Shown here in pieces: positions 37,002 through 41,886 of a stretch of 41,886 nt of DNA. How positions within the stretch are numbered: position 1 is the stretch's first letter; every line of letters starts with the position of its first letter. The notes under the pieces are model-generated. The model had not been told where the DNA came from, did no database searches, and saw only the letters and a program-made list of their open reading frames with translations. Made by a program: the position numbers and the translations under genes. Source of the DNA: Desulfobulbaceae bacterium (GTDB lineage Bacteria; Desulfobacterota; Desulfobulbia; Desulfobulbales; Desulfobulbaceae); assembly GCA_030613515.1 (NCBI GenBank), contig JAUWLT010000003.1:1-41886 (forward strand), written 5' to 3'.

Positions 37002-39726
37002 CCGAGTCCTCCTCTTCGTCAAGCAGGTCTGCATAGTTGTTATTCCACCAGACAGTGTTAACAACATATTCCACAAGTCTTTCAGGTCTGCGACTTCCAG
37101 TTTCTCCAGGGAAGCTGATGCCATAGGCAACTATCCCGCCTGGGAATAACGGGTTGTCTGGATTATCATTTTTCCTACAGTCGAGAACATGAAGCATCAG
37201 AAGCGGTTTTTCCCTTTTCCCACGGTAAATACTGTCTGGAAAATTTTTTCGATTTGGATTATTCAGTTTGTACTCGGATTCCGCCTCAACAATCTCTTGC
37301 TCTGGTAGTCCGGCCTTTTCATGACCACGTGAAGCAAGCCTTCGCTTGTTAAGCTCAATTCCGTTGCCAGCACAATCTAATACAGTTCTCCGCTGTGATG
37401 TAATCGTCTGATTCGATAGCTGTATTTTTAAATTATTGCCATGCTTTTGCGAAAGACTGATTACCACCACGTCCCATTCGCCAACCCCATTACTCTGTAA
37501 CCATTCAGCATAATCAATTATCGGGTTTGATTCTGTCAGCTGTGAAGCTGGGTGATTAATATAAGAATGAATAAATGAAATAATCAATGAAAGCGGGACA
37601 GCCCGGTAAAGGTACCCAGGCTGGCCATCTTGTTCGACAGGTATTTTTGATAATTCCTGAAACAGACTCTGGAACGATTTGAAATTGTCTGCTACAACAG
37701 CCGGTATTTTAAACAAAACTGATGTTTCAACCAACCGCCCTTGAAGGCTGACTTGGCGAGGCACTAAATGGCCTGTTCTCATTTTATTTCTTGCTGTTAC
37801 AATTAAGGTCGCGGGATGGCTTCTCACGCACAGTCCAAAATCATTAGGAGTCATTTTTGCCTTTTCCATACGCCTGAATTCTTCACGCAGTTCTTCTGTA
37901 ACCCGAGATATGTGGGCATACCATGAACTTGCGCTCTCGCTCATGTAAACCCGGCAAATATCCTCAAAATCAGTACGATACCCAAACCATCTGCCCATCT
38001 GCATCAGAGTGTCATACATGATAGAATTCCTGAGAAAATAACTAACCGTTAAGCCCTCCAAGGTCAATCCCCGTGATAAACTTAACCCGCCAATAGTTAT
38101 CACATTACGTCCATTCGGATAATCATGTTTGTTGTAGTCGAGAGGTTCTGAATTTTTAGATCCATTCACTTCAATAACATGGATTGGAGAAATAGCTGCA
38201 CTCAGCTCTTTTTGGATATTTTTCCATGTAAATTCTGTTTCAGAAAATTCTTTGTCCCATGTTTCTCTGATGCTGGCCATGGCGGAATTTTTCATCGCAT
38301 CATGTTCAGAGAGAGCATAGTGATTTTTTACCGCATGTCTCAATTCGTCAAGGTACTCATGCACCTGCCATTTAATATTTGATTGTATATCGGTAAACCG
38401 ACTGACATTTATCAGCATAGAATTATGACTATTTTCCTGCCCCCTTAGATTTCTCATAGCTTTTACAAGAATAAATGTACGCACAGCTTCGTGGAGGCTC
38501 GGAGGTAAAGTCGCAGGTAATTCGTCTATTTTATGTTTAAGGGGAAGGACATCTTCATAATCATCTACTTCTCTGACTATATCGAGATCGCCTTCTTCCT
38601 CAAAAATACGTTTTGCCCCAATGTAATTTGACGGGGTATCCAGGCTGGTTATAAAATCACTGGGAAACAAGTCGTCTTTGAGCATATCGTCATCGTTTTC
38701 AGGATCGATGAAAATATTTGCAAAAGGAGTTGCGGTATAGCCAAGGTAGGAACTTTGCTCAAACAAGCCTAAAAGCTCTCGGATGCGCCTGTTCGTAGCA
38801 GTGGGATCTTCGTCAATTTTACTGGTATTAACGGAAGCATGATCTGCCTCATCGTCAATTAACAACATCGGGAATCTGTTAAGTTCAGAATTATTATGTT
38901 TAAGCCAATCAATCAGGTTTTTCAGAATAGAGACATTTTTCTTGAGTACAAAAACAACAGGTTCATTAAACTGACTTATTTGGGCTCTTAACTGTGTTGC
39001 AATATTTCTATCAAAATCTTGGGTGTTGGTGGTCAGGGGTACAGGTGTGTGCCAAGTTTCAGAATCATAAAATTTACCGACACCAATCAATTTTTCTTCA
39101 AGGGTTGTTGCTCCAAGCTGCTGCGAGCTGTCTAACCCGACAAATCCTTCATCAATACGTTCCTGTGTCTGATTTCTGAGTGCATTTAATAACCCTGCCA
39201 ACACAATGATTACCTTGTAACCTGCATCAGCTGCCTTACAGATGACACCAAGATAGTTGGCAGTTTTTCCTGATTGAACGTGTCCCACGCAAAGTCCCTT
39301 TCTTTTCCACCCTCCTTTTTTTTGAGGATTTTCAAGATGATCAAGGATTTTATTAGTGTCTATATCCAGAACATTTATAACTTCACGGTTGAATTTCTTA
39401 TCCGGAAGAAGTCGTTTATACCGTCCCCAATAGTACCAATCAAGATTTTCACGTGCGTCGTCAAGCCAAGGAATATACCCTTCAGCAGAGAGAAAATTCC
39501 CAACTTCCATACTGATATCAAAACGAGCCTCAAGCCTTTTTGTTACATTAAGAATATCCTGTTCAGAAACAGTATTATTGCTGTGCTGACTGGCGACTAC
39601 CATCCTGACGAAATTGATTATAGTTTCTTGATCTTGTTTTCCACCATCAAGCAAAATAGCAACGCCATCTTCAATTTTTTCCAGAATTAAGCTATATTTA
39701 TTCGTTTTTTTATTAGTGTCATTCAT
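36994..39726 (-). CDS. Z1 domain-containing protein (SF2-like ATPase/endonuclease)
   Basis: GWKRKGLCVGHVQSGKTANYLGVICKAADAGYKVIIVLAGLLNALRNQTQERID...MLLIDDEADHASVNTSK...YLGYTATPFANIFID...VITIGGLSLSRGLTLEGLTVSYFLRNSIMYDTLMQMGRWFGYR. Confidence 0.95.
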   Translation of the reverse strand: MNDTNKKTNKYSLILEKIEDGVAILLDGGKQDQETIINFVRMVVASQHSNNTVSEQDILNVTKRLEARFDISMEVGNFLSAEGYIPWLDDARENLDWYYWGRYKRLLPDKKFNREVINVLDIDTNKILDHLENPQKKGGWKRKGLCVGHVQSGKTANYLGVICKAADAGYKVIIVLAGLLNALRNQTQERIDEGFVGLDSSQQLGATTLEEKLIGVGKFYDSETWHTPVPLTTNTQDFDRNIATQLRAQISQFNEPVVFVLKKNVSILKNLIDWLKHNNSELNRFPMLLIDDEADHASVNTSKIDEDPTATNRRIRELLGLFEQSSYLGYTATPFANIFIDPENDDDMLKDDLFPSDFITSLDTPSNYIGAKRIFEEEGDLDIVREVDDYEDVLPLKHKIDELPATLPPSLHEAVRTFILVKAMRNLRGQENSHNSMLINVSRFTDIQSNIKWQVHEYLDELRHAVKNHYALSEHDAMKNSAMASIRETWDKEFSETEFTWKNIQKELSAAISPIHVIEVNGSKNSEPLDYNKHDYPNGRNVITIGGLSLSRGLTLEGLTVSYFLRNSIMYDTLMQMGRWFGYRTDFEDICRVYMSESASSWYAHISRVTEELREEFRRMEKAKMTPNDFGLCVRSHPATLIVTARNKMRTGHLVPRQVSLQGRLVETSVLFKIPAVVADNFKSFQSLFQELSKIPVEQDGQPGYLYRAVPLSLIISFIHSYINHPASQLTESNPIIDYAEWLQSNGVGEWDVVVISLSQKHGNNLKIQLSNQTITSQRRTVLDCAGNGIELNKRRLASRGHEKAGLPEQEIVEAESEYKLNNPNRKNFPDSIYRGKREKPLLMLHVLDCRKNDNPDNPLFPGGIVAYGISFPGETGSRRPERLVEYVVNTVWWNNNYADLLDEEEDSVD

Positions 39727-41203
39727 GCAATATTCCCTTCTGTCGTAACAATTTCTCAACCTCTTCAGGGTAAGCGGCAAAAGGATCGATAGAGGTCAGG
39801 CGGGCCGCAATTTCTGTTTCAGGAACTTCACTGTTAATCATCTGATTTATGAAACTATCAAGTAAAGCAGAGACTTGCTCTTCATTGAAGACTGGTTTAC
39901 TAAGTGCTTCAGGTTTTTTTGCAACATCACTGTAAAATAACTCGGTCGGGAAACTGCTTTCGAGCATAAAAATCAGATCCTTAAACTCCTGTTGTTTGTC
40001 TTTCGGTAATAAGCTCTTGAGTTGACTAATCAAGGGATGCTCTCGATTAATTTCATAGGTTATTTTCCCCTCAGTAGCAGTTCTCGTCCACCCAGGGACT
40101 TTCACTGTATTTGCCAGTTTTTTCCCTCTCTGTCGATATACCTTTTTTCCTGAAGCAGCTATTCTGTCAATAATCAACTTAAGTTCATTCCTGATGGCTT
40201 CTGGTGGCGATGCATGTGATTTTTTCACATCAATTTTCCAGAGATGATCCAAAGAATTGGGGAGATCAATCTGAACACGTACTAATTTTGTTAATTCTTC
40301 CTTTTTAATAAGTCGGAACCATGTTCCGCTGATAATAAGCCTGCGATTTCTATATACATAAAAACCCTGATTCTGCAGATATCCACCTGTGCCAGAGTAC
40401 TTTTGGTATTCGTCACGAGATGTCTTGTTATAGTGTGGTAGTACATAAGGTTGAACATGAACTGATTGTCCGTCTACATGTATAGATTGCTCAGGTAACT
40501 CCTGAGTCGCCGGGTGAGAAGGATTAAACGGATTAAATGCGGTTAGTGGTGCATTATTCAGCGATATGTTGATTCTCTTTTTCCCTCTGCGAGGTGAAAG
40601 AAAACGGTGAAAAACCAATTCAAGATGTGTCTGTGTATGTGCAACAAGTGAATTTAATTTCTTCTCCAGCTCATCATACCGATCCAGTTTTCGCAGCAAA
40701 ACAATAGTGCCTCTGCTCTGGATCATGGGCAGGAGAGCTGCGATGTGTTTATCTTGTTGCATTTTGGAATCATTAAGGACTCTTAACCTCCAGCCACTAT
40801 CAGGATCTTCTTCGATTAAATCAAGATCCCACTCCCTGCCAGCTAAGATTCCATCTTTTTTACTGACAAGGCTTAATTGACGGCATTGAGAAAAAGAAGC
40901 TGTTTTTAAACCAAGTCCGAACCTGCCAAGATCGCTCTCATTACGTTCCTCCAAAGGATTTTTACTTCCAAGCCTCATTGCATTGGTCAGCGCGGCAGAA
41001 GTCATGCCGTGACCATCGTCTATAATAGCAAGCCATGGATCTCCATCATTCCATGCAAATTTGACATTGATATTTTTTGCTTCAGCCGTAATAGAATTAT
41101 CAATCACGTCAGCAATGGCTGACTCCATTGAGTACCCTATATCACGGAGTGATTGAACAAGGGCTAAAGGGGAAGGCTGGATATTTAAAAAGTTATCACT
41201 CAT
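39719..41203 (-). CDS. GHKL (HATPase_c_3, MORC/MutL-like) ATPase
   Basis: LRDIGYSMESAIADVIDNSITAEAKNINVKFAWNDGDPWLAIIDDGHGMTSAALTNAMRLGSKNPLEERNESDLGRFGLGLKTASFSQCRQLSLVSKK. Confidence 0.94.
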   Translation of the reverse strand: MSDNFLNIQPSPLALVQSLRDIGYSMESAIADVIDNSITAEAKNINVKFAWNDGDPWLAIIDDGHGMTSAALTNAMRLGSKNPLEERNESDLGRFGLGLKTASFSQCRQLSLVSKKDGILAGREWDLDLIEEDPDSGWRLRVLNDSKMQQDKHIAALLPMIQSRGTIVLLRKLDRYDELEKKLNSLVAHTQTHLELVFHRFLSPRRGKKRINISLNNAPLTAFNPFNPSHPATQELPEQSIHVDGQSVHVQPYVLPHYNKTSRDEYQKYSGTGGYLQNQGFYVYRNRRLIISGTWFRLIKKEELTKLVRVQIDLPNSLDHLWKIDVKKSHASPPEAIRNELKLIIDRIAASGKKVYRQRGKKLANTVKVPGWTRTATEGKITYEINREHPLISQLKSLLPKDKQQEFKDLIFMLESSFPTELFYSDVAKKPEALSKPVFNEEQVSALLDSFINQMINSEVPETEIAARLTSIDPFAAYPEEVEKLLRQKGILHE

Positions 41204-41421
41204 TTACATTTTTCTACAATATTCATTGATAGATACAGTAAAATTATTTATTTAAAAAAATCGGAAAAACTCATGAAGATCTACCATAACGAGGTCGAGT
41301 AGACCGGTTTCTTCAAATTAACCCGAAGAGGAACGCCTTAGACTACGCCTTGCCGCACGCGGCTACTACATATCATAAGGTCAATATCACCTGGTTTACC
41401 TGTTGGCCCCGGCCCCTCTCA

Positions 41422-41454
41422 GAACCGTGCTTGCGCTATTTACGCACACGGCTC
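41422..41454 (-). ncRNA. Group II intron domain V
   Basis: Minus strand GAGCCGTGTGCGTAAATAGCGCAAGCACGGTTC; catalytic GAGCCGT/ACGGTTC hairpin immediately 3' of the intron RT. Confidence 0.85.
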
Positions 41455-41886
41455 CTCACATAGAATTACAGGTTGTCCGAACATACTGACCATAATTCGT
41501 GGTTTCGGCAGTGGAAATCGCTTCAGCATTACATTGAATTTTTCCCAATTTAGGCAGCGTCTCTTACCTCTACGGTTCAACCACTTGAACAGCAACCTTT
41601 TGACCGCTTGTTCAAATCGCCTAATACCACGATAATTATCGGTCACGCCGTAGTAGTTGTAATGGCCCCTCAATTTGGTGGCGGCTATTTTCCAGAGTTC
41701 CCTGGTCTTCAAGGTTCTGGCCCTTTTCAGCCACTCTTTAAAGATTCTCAGCTTGGCGACAAACTTCTTGCGGGCAGTAACCCGCTTCATCCGAAACCCC
41801 GTACCGTTCCGTCTTGTGCCGCAATAGTGGGTGAGGCCAAGAAAATCAAAGGTCTCTGGCCTTGTCCCTCTTTTTGCAGCATTCTG
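41440..41886 (-). CDS. Group II intron reverse transcriptase/maturase, C-terminal part (runs off window edge)
   Basis: Frame open to the edge: QNAAKRGTRPETFDFLGLTHYCGTRRNGTGFRMKRVTARKKFVAKLRIFKEWLKRARTLKTRELWKIAATKLRGHYNYYGVTDNYRGIRRFEQAVKRLLFKWLNRRGKRR (GIIM domain). Confidence 0.93.
   Translation of the reverse strand, partial: QNAAKRGTRPETFDFLGLTHYCGTRRNGTGFRMKRVTARKKFVAKLRIFKEWLKRARTLKTRELWKIAATKLRGHYNYYGVTDNYRGIRRFEQAVKRLLFKWLNRRGKRRCLNWEKFNVMLKRFPLPKPRIMVSMFGQPVILCEEPCA

Noticed and set aside
1-41886. CRISPR array, rRNA or complete tRNA genes
   Set aside because: No regularly spaced repeats, no rRNA-like segments, and only tRNA 3'-end-like fragments were seen.

Overview
The window is from a Gram-negative bacterial genome. 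Gene content suggests a sulfate-reducer-like Desulfobacterota, but that is inference. The left third (about 0.4-15 kb) looks like ordinary chromosome: a selenocysteine-encoding selD split in the ORF track by its in-frame UGA, rhodanese and MauE/DoxX-like genes, phospholipid genes (CarS-like/metallophosphoesterase fusion, CDP-alcohol phosphatidyltransferase, plsY, pgpA), def-fmt, larC, a RACo/AcsV-like ferredoxin-ASKHA protein, an amidohydrolase, a phosphoesterase, and a Phd/PIN toxin-antitoxin pair. From about 15.5 kb to the right edge it is a defence/mobile island. It holds a type I R-M operon (hsdR-hsdS-[AAA ATPase-DUF4276-like]-hsdM) in which the DUF4276-like gene is split by a -1 frame change, and a ~193-bp MITE-like element whose 8-bp target duplication contains the hsdM stop codon. 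It also holds two DUF4143/DUF234-type ATPases, a decayed P4-type integrase, a DUF3800 gene, a deletion-fused hsdR'-'hsdM remnant, and an ISAzo13-like IS inserted in one copy of a ~130-bp repeat. A tightly coupled six-gene operon follows (MORC/GHKL ATPase - Z1 ATPase - DUF4420 PD-(D/E)XK - AIPR - Dcm - Vsr), and a group II intron runs off the right edge. All family calls were made by eye from motifs; no database search was run.
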